A stretch of DNA of 32,858 bases from a virus. The stretch spans positions 1-32,858 of the IMG/VR virus record IMGVR_UViG_3300008221_000017. One strand, given 5' to 3'. This document shows, one piece after another, positions 14,460-23,591 of this stretch (within the stretch, counting starts at the first letter, position 1; every line of letters starts with the position of its first letter). The translations under genes were made by a program, and so were the position numbers. The notes beneath the pieces are model-generated. The model had not been told where the DNA came from. It ran no database searches and worked only from the letters and a program-made list of their open reading frames with translations.

Positions 14460-16526
14460 TTAAGATTTGACGAAGTTCGAAGATACAGCAAATAGAGTCT
14501 TCAGACCCCCTAAATCAGTGGTATTATCAGTGCTAAGTTTTACTGTAGCAAAGAACCCTTTTATACCACTCATACTAATACCAGGTACTACTTGTCCAGG
14601 TTGACCAAACGAAACGTTTTCGTTGCTACCGCTAATCAATACGCCTTTGTTTATCAAGTTGGCTACATATTTATTTTCTTTCCTGTTAAATCCAACCCTA
14701 TAAGTGACACCACCTTCAGTATATACACCCTCATCATAACTATATATAAAGGATGATTCATCCTTATAATTATTTGTTTGCGAGTTTATTAATGTCGGGC
14801 CTGTTTTGTCAGACAAGAAGTGATCAACTTGCCATCCGCTAGTCCCCTCATAATTAATCGTATTAAAGTTTTTAGATATTGAGGCATTAGGGTTGAACGA
14901 TAATTGCACTGATGTAGGATAATAAGTTCCATACAAGTACCCTCTATTATTAATTACAGATTCATTGTAATGTTTCCATACATTCCCACCTTCAATAGAA
15001 TAATATATATTATTAATCGTATCCATAAACGATGGCTTGTAATCCCAAAGGCTAGTCCAGCCATTTACCGTGTCAGAAAATGAAAGCGTATCGTACAATC
15101 CAGTCGCACCATCTTGAATCGATATAACGTAGTTATCGTAATAGTTATCGTAACCACCAACAATCCTATCGTTAATCAATTTATAAAAACTAAATGCCTC
15201 TGTTGCGGGTGTTACCCCCGTAGGTAATGTTAAAGTTCGGTCAAACGTCACCCTCTTGGATGTTGTGGAAATGTTTGTTAAATTAGATTCTAGTATTGTA
15301 ATCGTAACAAAATCAATAGACCCACTTAAACCTCCTATATTATCAGTGCTGATGGATATAACATCGCCTGCTGAATAAGCCGAACCCGCAATAGTTACCG
15401 TTACACTTGCTACCGTACCACTATTAACTACCACAACAAGTGTGGCTGAACCTTGCCCGCTAGACCCACGAGATGTAGTAAACCCTCCAGAACCTTCGGT
15501 AAGCGTGTATGACGTATTACCTCCACCTAATCCAGTTACATTATTAGTTATAGTTAAAGCCCCAGTCAACCCTCCTACATCCTGTTTTGAATAAACATAT
15601 ACCCCGCTATTGCCATATATGGATGACGAGAACTGCATTCCTAACTCTAATGAGCTAACCAAGCCAGTACCTAAGTCCTGTACTATCAAAGAGTCCGTAG
15701 GAAAAGGGTTTACCCCTCCTATACCACCACTAGAATATGTTCCAGCCCTTACCGTTAATGGCAGTAAGCTACTAAGCTCCGACTCTTCAGATATAACTGA
15801 AAGCTTGTCCCTAAAGTAGTCACGCATACCATACATGCTTATCTCAGTAAGTCCATCCGTTGATAGTCTCATTACCGATCCCCTGTTCTTGTCTGAGAAA
15901 TATATCCTGTTACCCTTAAATGCAAATGATTCTGGATTATTACTAATTCCGTATTCACCAGCGTATTGATTAATATTACCCAACACAAGATTAGACGCTG
16001 TTTCTATTGCCCTACCATCGCCTGTGTATATTGCATCTTTATCTACCAATGCATTACTCACCTTATCGTTTTGAAAAATCATAAGGTTTGTGTCTGATGC
16101 GTATAGCTTCTGTATTCCACCATACTTAGGGTCTAATTGCTTCTCAATTGATTCCGATACGGAAAATACATTAGTATCGTTAAATCCAGTTGTAGAATTA
16201 TAAAGACCAGAATAAATTATTCCGTTACTTAATATTAATTCATCATCAGTAGTTTCTTGTGTAAATGCCCTAACGCCTAAGTCAACCTGGTCGTTGTTGT
16301 AACCTCCTCGTATTCTAGACTCCTCTATGTACCACATATACACATCATCCTCACCGCTTGGATAAACATCAGTTGATACAAGATTAGGGAAGCTAGGATA
16401 TCCGTTAGGATTCCAAGGTAGACCAGGCCACACTGCTTTACCCCCTCCAGGTTCACCATCATTTGACTCAACTAGATTTTTAACTATAAAGGAATTGAAG
16501 TATGTTATTTCTCTTATTGTCGACAT
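14460..16526 (-). CDS. Tail/muzzle-associated structural protein, 688 aa, crAss-like family
   Basis: Residues about 189-232 contain YAGEYGISNNPESFAFKG and RIYFSDKNRGSVMRLSTDG, a pattern I associate with large tail stabilization or muzzle proteins of crAss-like and related Bacteroidetes phages. The repeated RIYF/VYMW/NIYY strands with Gly turns suggest beta-propeller or beta-sheet blocks. Between about 316 and 414 lies a Gly/Ser/Thr/Val-rich beta insertion (TITNNVTGLGGG, TVTIAGSAYSAGDVISIS) that interrupts this fold and resembles segments in the neighbouring 1414-aa protein. There is no signal peptide. The start is 6 bases after the upstream stop. Probably part of the distal tail or the muzzle; receptor binding cannot be excluded. 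The precise position in the virion is inference. Confidence 0.65.
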   Translation of the reverse strand: MSTIREITYFNSFIVKNLVESNDGEPGGGKAVWPGLPWNPNGYPSFPNLVSTDVYPSGEDDVYMWYIEESRIRGGYNNDQVDLGVRAFTQETTDDELILSNGIIYSGLYNSTTGFNDTNVFSVSESIEKQLDPKYGGIQKLYASDTNLMIFQNDKVSNALVDKDAIYTGDGRAIETASNLVLGNINQYAGEYGISNNPESFAFKGNRIYFSDKNRGSVMRLSTDGLTEISMYGMRDYFRDKLSVISEESELSSLLPLTVRAGTYSSGGIGGVNPFPTDSLIVQDLGTGLVSSLELGMQFSSSIYGNSGVYVYSKQDVGGLTGALTITNNVTGLGGGNTSYTLTEGSGGFTTSRGSSGQGSATLVVVVNSGTVASVTVTIAGSAYSAGDVISISTDNIGGLSGSIDFVTITILESNLTNISTTSKRVTFDRTLTLPTGVTPATEAFSFYKLINDRIVGGYDNYYDNYVISIQDGATGLYDTLSFSDTVNGWTSLWDYKPSFMDTINNIYYSIEGGNVWKHYNESVINNRGYLYGTYYPTSVQLSFNPNASISKNFNTINYEGTSGWQVDHFLSDKTGPTLINSQTNNYKDESSFIYSYDEGVYTEGGVTYRVGFNRKENKYVANLINKGVLISGSNENVSFGQPGQVVPGISMSGIKGFFATVKLSTDNTTDLGGLKTLFAVSSNFVKS

Positions 16527-16532
16527 TATAGT

Positions 16533-19500
16533 TTAATTTTTAAGCAATGTAAAATATATTGTTGTATAAGTGCTAAGGTTACCATTAAAACCAGTAGCAT
16601 CAGTTAATTCCAACTTAGCCCTAAACTCAGTGTTTGTCCTTAATGTGTAGTCGTATAGTCCCGTTTGAGGTTTTGATACATCGCCCCCTATTAAAGCAGC
16701 GTTAACATTCAAGCACACAAACTCCTCATTGTATATTAAGCTTTCTCTTGCTATAGCTCCACCTACTCCTGAAAATTGAATCCAGCCAGTCGTACGAAAA
16801 TCAGCAGAGTTACCAAATTCACCTATAGTAGGAGAATATCCTAGCCAAGTGTTATTATTACCCACCCATTTAAACTCAAGGCTAAGAATATTCCATATTA
16901 ACCCTTTCTTAAATAAACTAGAGTTAATCGTATTTGCCGTACCATTTTTACCGTCTAGATTGTAAATAGTCTTATAACCATTTCCAGTAAACTCTGAAGG
17001 ATTTATAGGCAACGGATTAGGTATAGCGGTATAGCTAGGTGTGTTATTGTCTAACTCATTAGCCTCTGTTGTTGTTATATCGTTAGATACGCCTGTTATA
17101 TTATTCGTAAATCTAAAAGTAAAAGTATACTTATCCCTTCTATAAGAATTGCTATCATATACAAAATTTCTACCTACTGCTAACTTTAATTTAAACTTAT
17201 ACTGGTCAGCACCAACGGTAATATTTCTGTCTAACTTAAAGTAGGAGGTGTTTGATAGTATATTACCATTACCATCTACAACTTTAACTATTTCTCCCTT
17301 AAGGTCTACTCCAACTATACTCCTGCCGTTACTATTTTTTACGTCAAAAAAGTCTTTATTTACATAATAAGGATCTGCGATAGTTGAAAAGTTACTTTCG
17401 TTTAACTCCCAAGACCAGTCTGAAATCAACGCAGGTATATTGACATCTGAATCTTGATTAATATAATCGTTTAGTTGTGATATAATCCCACTTGAACTAG
17501 ACTCGTAGTAAATATCAATATTAGATTCAAATGGAGTTGTTTCATATACATTTAACCTTAATTTCTCGAATGAAACTTGAGGTGCACTATTTCCCCCATA
17601 GGCTCCTATGGTTGCCTGAGTGTTAACGGTTCCTATGTAAGGACTGCCACCTCTTAATCTAACATTAGGAACAGTGTAGTATGGAGATATATATGCAGGG
17701 CTACCTACCAAGTCATCGGCTCCGCTAGATACGTTTAATAAACTGATGTTGCTTACGCTGTCTGGGCCTGCATTTAAAACAGGAAAGTATTGCCGACTTG
17801 AATTAGCGTCATTGTAATACCTATTATTCCACACCCTACCATATAGCTTAACCGAACTAGGAAAGATTAAATCTTGAGAGGCTGATGTCGATAATTCTCT
17901 AGGTACTTTATTTATGTTATCACCTAATAATGTTATAAAGGCTATGTCATCACTCGTCTCAATTTTTTTATCAGAGATACTAAGGGTAGCCCAGCCTGTG
18001 CCGACAGCGTAATCATCGGGATTATTAAAAACCCCGCTTTTACCACTTGGATCTAAAATGCCTAGAGTTGCTGATGAACTCGTTCCTATAGTGGTGTTTG
18101 TACCTTGCAGTTCCGATCCTATCCATATCTCAGATATAGGCTCCGAATCATTAGACAATGTAAAGAACGATTTATTTTCATTAGGCGTATTTGTTATTGC
18201 TTCAATATTAATGCTTAATACATCAGGCTGAGGTCTACTGTTTAATATTGTAGGCAGGTATACGTTGTAATAATCTTGAGCACTTTGCTTCACTACAACC
18301 TTGTAGCTATACCACCCTAGAGGGTTTGTAGGGCTGTATAACCCCATATATCCCTCGCTGTCTATAACAGAAGGTATCGCTGATTTCCAATTTATCTTTA
18401 ACGAATCCCCTAAATAAGATTTTATACCGATTCTGTTCTGTCTATAGTTATTAAACACAGTTGAATTATCGGATGTTATAACATCAGACTGCCTACCGTA
18501 TCTATCAACCAGCACTACACCTACCTCATATGACCTGTTTTGTTTTAGGTTATGATTAGGGTACTGTACCTGATTAAAGGAATTATATGTTCCGTAAATT
18601 TGTTTTTCTCCAGCAGAAATAGTATAGTCCAATTTAGTTGGTCTCGCTGTCCTTGCTAGGTAATTACCATACATAACCCTACTACCTGCAACTTCCTGTG
18701 CCTTAGCTCTAATAGGAGCCTTGTCGGCTACTCTAGTGAAGTCTATATCTCGTAATGTCCTTATAGGCATTGCAGAGTTATAGGTATATATGTATTGATT
18801 TGTTTGTAGACCTATAAGTTCATCCTTTGTTATCGTGTCTATTACCTTTATATTAGCCTCGTCCGCATCTTTATATAAGATATCTATCTCAACAACCTTA
18901 AGCTTGTCATATAAGTCTGCTGGCGTGGAAACACCATCTGGCATATCTATGGTAATACCAACCTCATTTACTTTGTTCTCAAAGAACTCTATTATTGTGC
19001 TTTTTATTGCCCTGTTTTCATCAGAATTAGCTTCAACATCGTCTATGTTTTCAGGAATAAAGTCCTCTGTAAAGTATCCGTCTTGCCTTGGTATGAATGC
19101 TGCTTGTGTAAATGGGGCTATTAAGGAGTATTGATTATCATCAAACTTAAACCTATAGCTAAACCTTACAAATTTTTCAGTTAAAAATTCAGTATCACCC
19201 TCGAATGTAGAATCATAAAGGGGGTTAGCACCAAACGTTAAGAGGTTTCCATCAGTAAAGTCGAATGGCTGAGTGTGAGTTATTACAGAATCACCTGAAG
19301 CTCCAGGTGTATTATCCGTTATCTTAACGTTATCAGATAGTTTCTTACCACCTCCAGTAATTATAGTACCAACAAAAGAATTTGCTGGCAGCACTTCTAG
19401 TTTTGATGTGTCTAGATTTAATATTATATCATTAGTTAATCCAGGGATAGGGCCATTACCAGATTGTCCTGTTCCACCTTTTGCTCCTGCTGAATTAATT

Positions 19501-20777
19501 TTTAACTCTTGATTAGATGAGTAATTGTTTCCAGAGGAAACAACATCTACGGTATAATCATTGGTTTTAATGCTAACAGCTATCTCTAGACCAGTACCTT
19601 CGGTAGCATTTGGACTAGAACCTTTTTGATACCCAAAATTTAAACTACTGACTCCTTGACTAAATTGCGTTAGTAATATAGGTCTGGGTGTGTCAAGAGC
19701 ACCACTCGCTGTAGAAGTCCATACACCCACACCCCTCTTTACTGGTGCGCCACAACTAAAGGTTGTTGTGCTAAGATTTTTGGCAACTATTCTCTCTATT
19801 GCTCCTGGAAGGTTAGTACTCACAACGTCCTTCATTGTTGGTGTCTGAGCTATATTCTGGCTTCCAATGGTAAGTACTATATCTCCCGAAGATGAAGCAA
19901 CCCCTGTCCAAGGACTACTTATAGTTATAGTATCTCCAATATTAAAGCCATTACCTCCAGTAATACGAGAAAGTGTTATCCCGTCCCAATCGCTAACAAA
20001 TACATTAGAAATATATTGATTTGGAGAAGCTCCTTCTATGGTTATGGATACATAAGCTCCCACGCCACTACCGCTAGTTGTCCACCCCTGAGTCCCAACC
20101 CGTACAATGTCCATTCCAGTAGATCTACCAATTACAAGTGGCTGTGTCGTTATTAAAAGTTCACTCCTTACCTCTAAAGGGTACTTTTCTGTTTCGTTTG
20201 GAGATAATATATTCTTAGATAATCGAGGGGCATTCCAAGGAAAGTATCTTAATACTGAAATATTAGCTTCCTCTGTGTAATAAGTAGGGTCTGATATCGC
20301 AGAATCAATATTTATTTTTCTAGGCTGGTTTCTGTCATCCGTAAAAAACAATAAATCCTCTAATAGGTTTATGCCAAGTATAGTATTTGTTTTACTAAAA
20401 TTTAAGAAATTACCTGATACTAAGGTAGTTGCAGAACTTGTCTTAATGTCATACATGCATATGTAATGACTAGACTGTGGCGATGCAAAGCTTGATGATT
20501 CATTAGATGACGGGTCGTTCCAGTTTGTTACAAACAAAAACATTCTATCCAGCACCTTATCGGAAAATAATCCAATTATTTCTAAGTTCTCTCCAGTTAA
20601 ATTAAGATTAGTTAACAAGGTGTTTCCTTCAGTATTTTGAAGTAACCCAGATTCTCCACCTTCAGAGTTTAATACCGTAGCGTTTCTAGCGTCTATGTAT
20701 TGCGTGTTAGGAACTAGCCTTGGGCTAAGATCCTTATTCATCTTAGAACCTGTAAATTGATTATTAGCTTGTGGCAT
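16533..20777 (-). CDS. Large tail muzzle/stabilization protein, 1414 aa, crAss-like family
   Basis: The N-terminus (KMNKDLSPRLVPNTQYIDARN, residues 13-33) and SYRFKFDDNQYSLIAPFTQ near 540 match a signature I recognise in large structural proteins of crAss-like and marine Bacteroidetes phages, annotated as stabilization or muzzle proteins. Two beta-rich segments interrupt the first third: about 215-300 (with GGNGFNIGDTITIS near 272-287) and about 375-460 (with SGNNYSSNQELKIN near 411-427). The middle has a VGVVLVDRYGRQSDVI strand typical of fibronectin-like folds, and the C-terminus is beta-rich with many Asn, Ser, Thr and Gly. It begins three bases after the stop of the ring protein gene. It is expected to form the main body of a short tail below the ring proteins. 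The exact equivalence to a solved crAss-like protein needs structure-based comparison. Confidence 0.75.
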   Translation of the reverse strand: MPQANNQFTGSKMNKDLSPRLVPNTQYIDARNATVLNSEGGESGLLQNTEGNTLLTNLNLTGENLEIIGLFSDKVLDRMFLFVTNWNDPSSNESSSFASPQSSHYICMYDIKTSSATTLVSGNFLNFSKTNTILGINLLEDLLFFTDDRNQPRKINIDSAISDPTYYTEEANISVLRYFPWNAPRLSKNILSPNETEKYPLEVRSELLITTQPLVIGRSTGMDIVRVGTQGWTTSGSGVGAYVSITIEGASPNQYISNVFVSDWDGITLSRITGGNGFNIGDTITISSPWTGVASSSGDIVLTIGSQNIAQTPTMKDVVSTNLPGAIERIVAKNLSTTTFSCGAPVKRGVGVWTSTASGALDTPRPILLTQFSQGVSSLNFGYQKGSSPNATEGTGLEIAVSIKTNDYTVDVVSSGNNYSSNQELKINSAGAKGGTGQSGNGPIPGLTNDIILNLDTSKLEVLPANSFVGTIITGGGKKLSDNVKITDNTPGASGDSVITHTQPFDFTDGNLLTFGANPLYDSTFEGDTEFLTEKFVRFSYRFKFDDNQYSLIAPFTQAAFIPRQDGYFTEDFIPENIDDVEANSDENRAIKSTIIEFFENKVNEVGITIDMPDGVSTPADLYDKLKVVEIDILYKDADEANIKVIDTITKDELIGLQTNQYIYTYNSAMPIRTLRDIDFTRVADKAPIRAKAQEVAGSRVMYGNYLARTARPTKLDYTISAGEKQIYGTYNSFNQVQYPNHNLKQNRSYEVGVVLVDRYGRQSDVITSDNSTVFNNYRQNRIGIKSYLGDSLKINWKSAIPSVIDSEGYMGLYSPTNPLGWYSYKVVVKQSAQDYYNVYLPTILNSRPQPDVLSINIEAITNTPNENKSFFTLSNDSEPISEIWIGSELQGTNTTIGTSSSATLGILDPSGKSGVFNNPDDYAVGTGWATLSISDKKIETSDDIAFITLLGDNINKVPRELSTSASQDLIFPSSVKLYGRVWNNRYYNDANSSRQYFPVLNAGPDSVSNISLLNVSSGADDLVGSPAYISPYYTVPNVRLRGGSPYIGTVNTQATIGAYGGNSAPQVSFEKLRLNVYETTPFESNIDIYYESSSSGIISQLNDYINQDSDVNIPALISDWSWELNESNFSTIADPYYVNKDFFDVKNSNGRSIVGVDLKGEIVKVVDGNGNILSNTSYFKLDRNITVGADQYKFKLKLAVGRNFVYDSNSYRRDKYTFTFRFTNNITGVSNDITTTEANELDNNTPSYTAIPNPLPINPSEFTGNGYKTIYNLDGKNGTANTINSSLFKKGLIWNILSLEFKWVGNNNTWLGYSPTIGEFGNSADFRTTGWIQFSGVGGAIARESLIYNEEFVCLNVNAALIGGDVSKPQTGLYDYTLRTNTEFRAKLELTDATGFNGNLSTYTTIYFTLLKN

Positions 20778-20780
20778 ATA

Positions 20781-21941
20781 TTATGATTTTATCCATTTAG
20801 ATTTGCCTCTCATCACCTGTACTATTTCACCAAGCTTTATATTAGACAATCTTATTTTTGCATTTCTAAGCTTTGCACTACGTTCTCGTTTCAATCTGCT
20901 AACCACATACTCTGGTTGATTAATTCGACTGGCTATTATTGCATGGCTTATGTGGCTATACATAGCGTCTTCTATCATCTTTGGAACCCTAGTATCCAAA
21001 TCATACGCTAAACCATCAGAGATGTACTCTATGGTTATCATAACGTCCTTTAAGTTACTTGAGAATGTGAAGACTCCCCTAACCTCGTCAATACCAAACC
21101 AACCATTTCTTTGTGTTAGTTGAGGATCCAAACCATATCTCTGTCCGTTAACACCACCCCAGAAGCTATCTCCTAAATAGTCTCTATCAAAATCAAATCC
21201 TTGATTTAACTGCGTATTACTAAATGTTCCCGATATTATACTAGCATTAGCCTTTCGCCACTTTTGCACTGTCTCAGGTGGATCAGATTCTAGATTTTCA
21301 CCAAATCCATCTTGTACTGGAAGACCTTTATTGTCTTGTATTATTGCCTCGGCTGGGTTTATTGTTAAGTTATTATTTGGGTATATTATTCTTTTAACTC
21401 CTAAGTTATCTATCCAAGATAGCCTAACGTAGTTAACGTAATCTTGAGGTATTACCGCTGTTAAGCTAGGTGACATTGTAAGCTCTTGAGACTTAATGCT
21501 TTTAAGTGTATCGTAGCTAAACTCTTGCATACCACGTTTAGCATGGAATATAATGTCAGTTCTTTTAACGCTAGGTATAAGCTTGCCAGCACCAACATAT
21601 GCAACCATAAAGTTATTGATTATGTCATTAAGGCTACTGTATTGATAACCACCATAGTTAGACCTTAGTGCGTTAACACTTAGTGTAACTAATATTATTG
21701 AATTAGCAATAGGAGCAGTACCAAATGTTATGGTGTTGTTTGTCATAGTAAATGCACCAGGTGCGAGACCACTTACAGTTACCGTATAGTTTGCATTAGA
21801 AGCCCCAACAACAGCATTAGCTAAGTCTGTATTAAAATTACAAACAAACGATTTTGTAGCAGCATCACCTATAAAGCCTTGCTGACCTGAGTAATACTGA
21901 GCATTAGTTTCGGTTATTAAACCACCATTTGGATTTGGCAT
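20781..21941 (-). CDS. Ring/connector (head-to-tail) protein, crAss-like, 386 aa
   Basis: The block NYGGYQYSSLNDIINNFM through KRTDIIFHAKRGMQEFSYD, IKSQELTMSPS and IPQDYVNYVRLSWIDNLG (about 94-190) is a strong signature of ring or connector proteins in crAss-like and related podoviruses. Residues about 15-90 form a separate Ala/Thr/Val-rich beta domain (NYTVTVSGLAPGAFTMTNN) reminiscent of small domains in phage fibres. The N-terminus MPNPNGGLITETNAQYYSGQ is also typical of the family. The C-terminus is helical and basic (SRLKRERSAKLRNAKIRL), as in adaptor proteins that sit on the portal. It lies between the 243-aa ring protein and the muzzle, in the order expected for tail assembly. It starts three bases after the upstream stop. 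Confidence 0.75.
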   Translation of the reverse strand: MPNPNGGLITETNAQYYSGQQGFIGDAATKSFVCNFNTDLANAVVGASNANYTVTVSGLAPGAFTMTNNTITFGTAPIANSIILVTLSVNALRSNYGGYQYSSLNDIINNFMVAYVGAGKLIPSVKRTDIIFHAKRGMQEFSYDTLKSIKSQELTMSPSLTAVIPQDYVNYVRLSWIDNLGVKRIIYPNNNLTINPAEAIIQDNKGLPVQDGFGENLESDPPETVQKWRKANASIISGTFSNTQLNQGFDFDRDYLGDSFWGGVNGQRYGLDPQLTQRNGWFGIDEVRGVFTFSSNLKDVMITIEYISDGLAYDLDTRVPKMIEDAMYSHISHAIIASRINQPEYVVSRLKRERSAKLRNAKIRLSNIKLGEIVQVMRGKSKWIKS

Positions 21942-21944
21942 ATC

Positions 21945-22676
21945 TTATCTTTTTGAGTTGTTTTCTTCTTGCTGGATTTGAGAAGCAGCAACTTGAATAA
22001 TTTGAGGGTCTTTTACTACAACACCGAAGTAGAATAAAGTTTTTAATATAAAACTTGTCTGTTCCGATACGTCTAACTCTATCTGCGTTGATATTGAGGT
22101 ATCATAAACGTATTGTCCAACGGCTCCGATTGTAAATCCCCATTTAGGGTCTAATGGCTTTCTTAAGAAATCACAGTTAATATTACTAGTAATAGTATCA
22201 GGCTTTACAATTAGCCTTTCATTTTCTAATAGGTAAGTTGGGAACGTCTCTGTTGATTTTGTTAATGGAGATTTTTGAATGTTATAAAAATCCATTCTTT
22301 GAAGTCTTTGGAGTTCGACTTGATCTTTATAATTAACAACACCTAACCTGTAAAGTTCTACAGTATTACCGAATACATCTGTAGTAGGCAATGTAAAATA
22401 AGCGGGTGCTGGTGATGCGGCAGCTACATAAGCAGTTGCGCCTGATGTTTTAAATATAGAAAGGTGCTCATCAATAGCAGCAACTCTATCTGCATAATCC
22501 GTATCTGTCTGAGGTATACGTAGTTGCTGGTTTAAGTCCTCACCATATTGTTCAAATATTTCTAGTTGAACTTGAGTAGCAATTTTATTAAACTCGTCTG
22601 GGGTTACATATCCCCTTTCTTCCTTGTTGAGTATTAACAATACAGTCTTATATACCGTATTCACATTTATTGCCAT
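21945..22676 (-). CDS. Ring/connector (head-to-tail) protein, 243 aa
   Basis: MAINVNTVYKTVLLILNKEERGYVTPDEFNKIATQVQLEIFEQY at the N-terminus is a pattern shared by many marine Bacteroidetes phage structural proteins encoded next to the tail ring genes. The protein is mixed alpha/beta: N-terminal helices, a central part with an Ala/Pro-rich loop (AYVAAASPAPAYF), then short strands and a C-terminal Gln/Glu-rich helix. No enzyme motif is seen. It is the first gene after a terminator hairpin, so it may have its own promoter or depend on read-through. A connector or ring role is inferred from gene order and family resemblance. Confidence 0.65.
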   Translation of the reverse strand: MAINVNTVYKTVLLILNKEERGYVTPDEFNKIATQVQLEIFEQYGEDLNQQLRIPQTDTDYADRVAAIDEHLSIFKTSGATAYVAAASPAPAYFTLPTTDVFGNTVELYRLGVVNYKDQVELQRLQRMDFYNIQKSPLTKSTETFPTYLLENERLIVKPDTITSNINCDFLRKPLDPKWGFTIGAVGQYVYDTSISTQIELDVSEQTSFILKTLFYFGVVVKDPQIIQVAASQIQQEENNSKR

Positions 22677-22700
22677 ATTTTTTTTTGTTTTATTTATAAA

Positions 22701-22727
22701 GGTAGGCCAACATTAAGTCAGCCTACC
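22701..22727 (-). terminator. Hairpin terminator after the 253-aa gene
   Basis: GGTAGGC and GCCTACC form a perfect 7-bp stem around a 13-base loop. Read on the - strand it is followed by TTTATAAATAAAAC, a weak T-tract, and lies between the stop of the upstream gene (22749) and the next start (22676). It may end or attenuate transcription. Confidence 0.6.
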
Positions 22728-22748
22728 ATCATAAATTATAGTTACATA

Positions 22749-23510
22749 TTAAGAGAACTTTTTCTCTATACTTTTGTATACTAGCATTCCTTCGTCAGTC
22801 TTAAACCAACTAGCTAATGCTGAGTAAGGGTGCTCATCAAAAGGAACCTCCATTAGCTTTCTTCCATTGACTGCCCATTTGAATGTTTTTTGGTCATCAG
22901 ATAAAGATATTATGCCAGATTCCGCTGCTCTAATACCAAAGCTTCTAAGCTCAACGTTTTCGTCTTGCGCTAGGCTTATAAATAAAGCTGGGTTACTTTT
23001 TGCTAAAAGCATTAAATCCCTCTTAAGTTCTTTGCTGCTCATTGCAGATACAGCACTACCTAATTCAGTTCTTAGAATTGCCTCAGCGTGGTCTACTTCA
23101 AGTGTGTTAGCAAGATTTAAAGCTTCTATTTCAAGCTGAATGTCATCTAGCTGATTTACAGCGTTTGCAACCTCATCTTGTTCTTTATACGTTAAACCTC
23201 TCTGAGGGTGATATAAAGATAATAGCTTTTGTAAGTTTTGCTTGTTCTTAGGAACCATTAATACTCCTTGTATAAACACAATATGGGCAAGAGTTACAGG
23301 GCCTTTTTGCTCATCTACAAATGTTGATAATTGATTTGTAGCGTACCTTAATTCTCTTTCATATCCTAGCTCCTCGTCAAAATACATCATAGGATGTAAT
23401 TCTGAGTGCTTACTAGCTAATGTCATTGTTAGTGGGCTTTTATCGTGAGAAAGATAGTATCTTCTGTCCTTCACTTCCCAAGTGTCTTTTGTTTTTTCTT
23501 TTGTTTTCAT
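22749..23510 (-). CDS. Conserved-looking phage protein of unknown function, 253 aa
   Basis: I do not recognise the family. The ATG at 23510 is preferred to the upstream start at 23558, which would put a hydrophobic stretch (LVLFFYLFIILYF) derived from terminator DNA at the N-terminus; the chosen ATG follows the A/T leader ATTATATTATATTTT. The protein is soluble and mostly helical: an N-terminal part (KDRRYYLSHDKSPLTMTLASKHS) and long helices with Leu/Glu/Asn (YKEQDEVANAVNQLDDIQLEI). The C-terminal part (ALFISLAQDENVELRSFGIRAAESGIISLS, then KTFKWAVNGRKLMEVPFDEHPYSALASWF) looks like a compact folded domain. It forms its own short unit between two terminators, directly after the capsid gene, so it may be expressed at a level different from its neighbours. 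Confidence 0.65.
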   Translation of the reverse strand: MKTKEKTKDTWEVKDRRYYLSHDKSPLTMTLASKHSELHPMMYFDEELGYERELRYATNQLSTFVDEQKGPVTLAHIVFIQGVLMVPKNKQNLQKLLSLYHPQRGLTYKEQDEVANAVNQLDDIQLEIEALNLANTLEVDHAEAILRTELGSAVSAMSSKELKRDLMLLAKSNPALFISLAQDENVELRSFGIRAAESGIISLSDDQKTFKWAVNGRKLMEVPFDEHPYSALASWFKTDEGMLVYKSIEKKFS

Positions 23511-23532
23511 AAAATATAATATAATAAATAGA

Positions 23533-23569
23533 TAAAAAAATAAAACCAGGGGCCGCAATTTGCGACCCC
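23533..23569 (-). terminator. Rho-independent terminator directly after the major capsid gene
   Basis: On the - strand GGGGTCGCA and TGCGGCCCC pair (9 bp with one T-G wobble) around a 3-base loop at 23549-23569, followed by TGGTTTTATTTTTTTATC. This is a classic intrinsic terminator 22 bases after the capsid stop codon. Partial read-through would make capsid mRNA more abundant than downstream tail mRNA. Confidence 0.88.
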
Positions 23570-23591
23570 AAGTAATATTTATTGCTTATAA

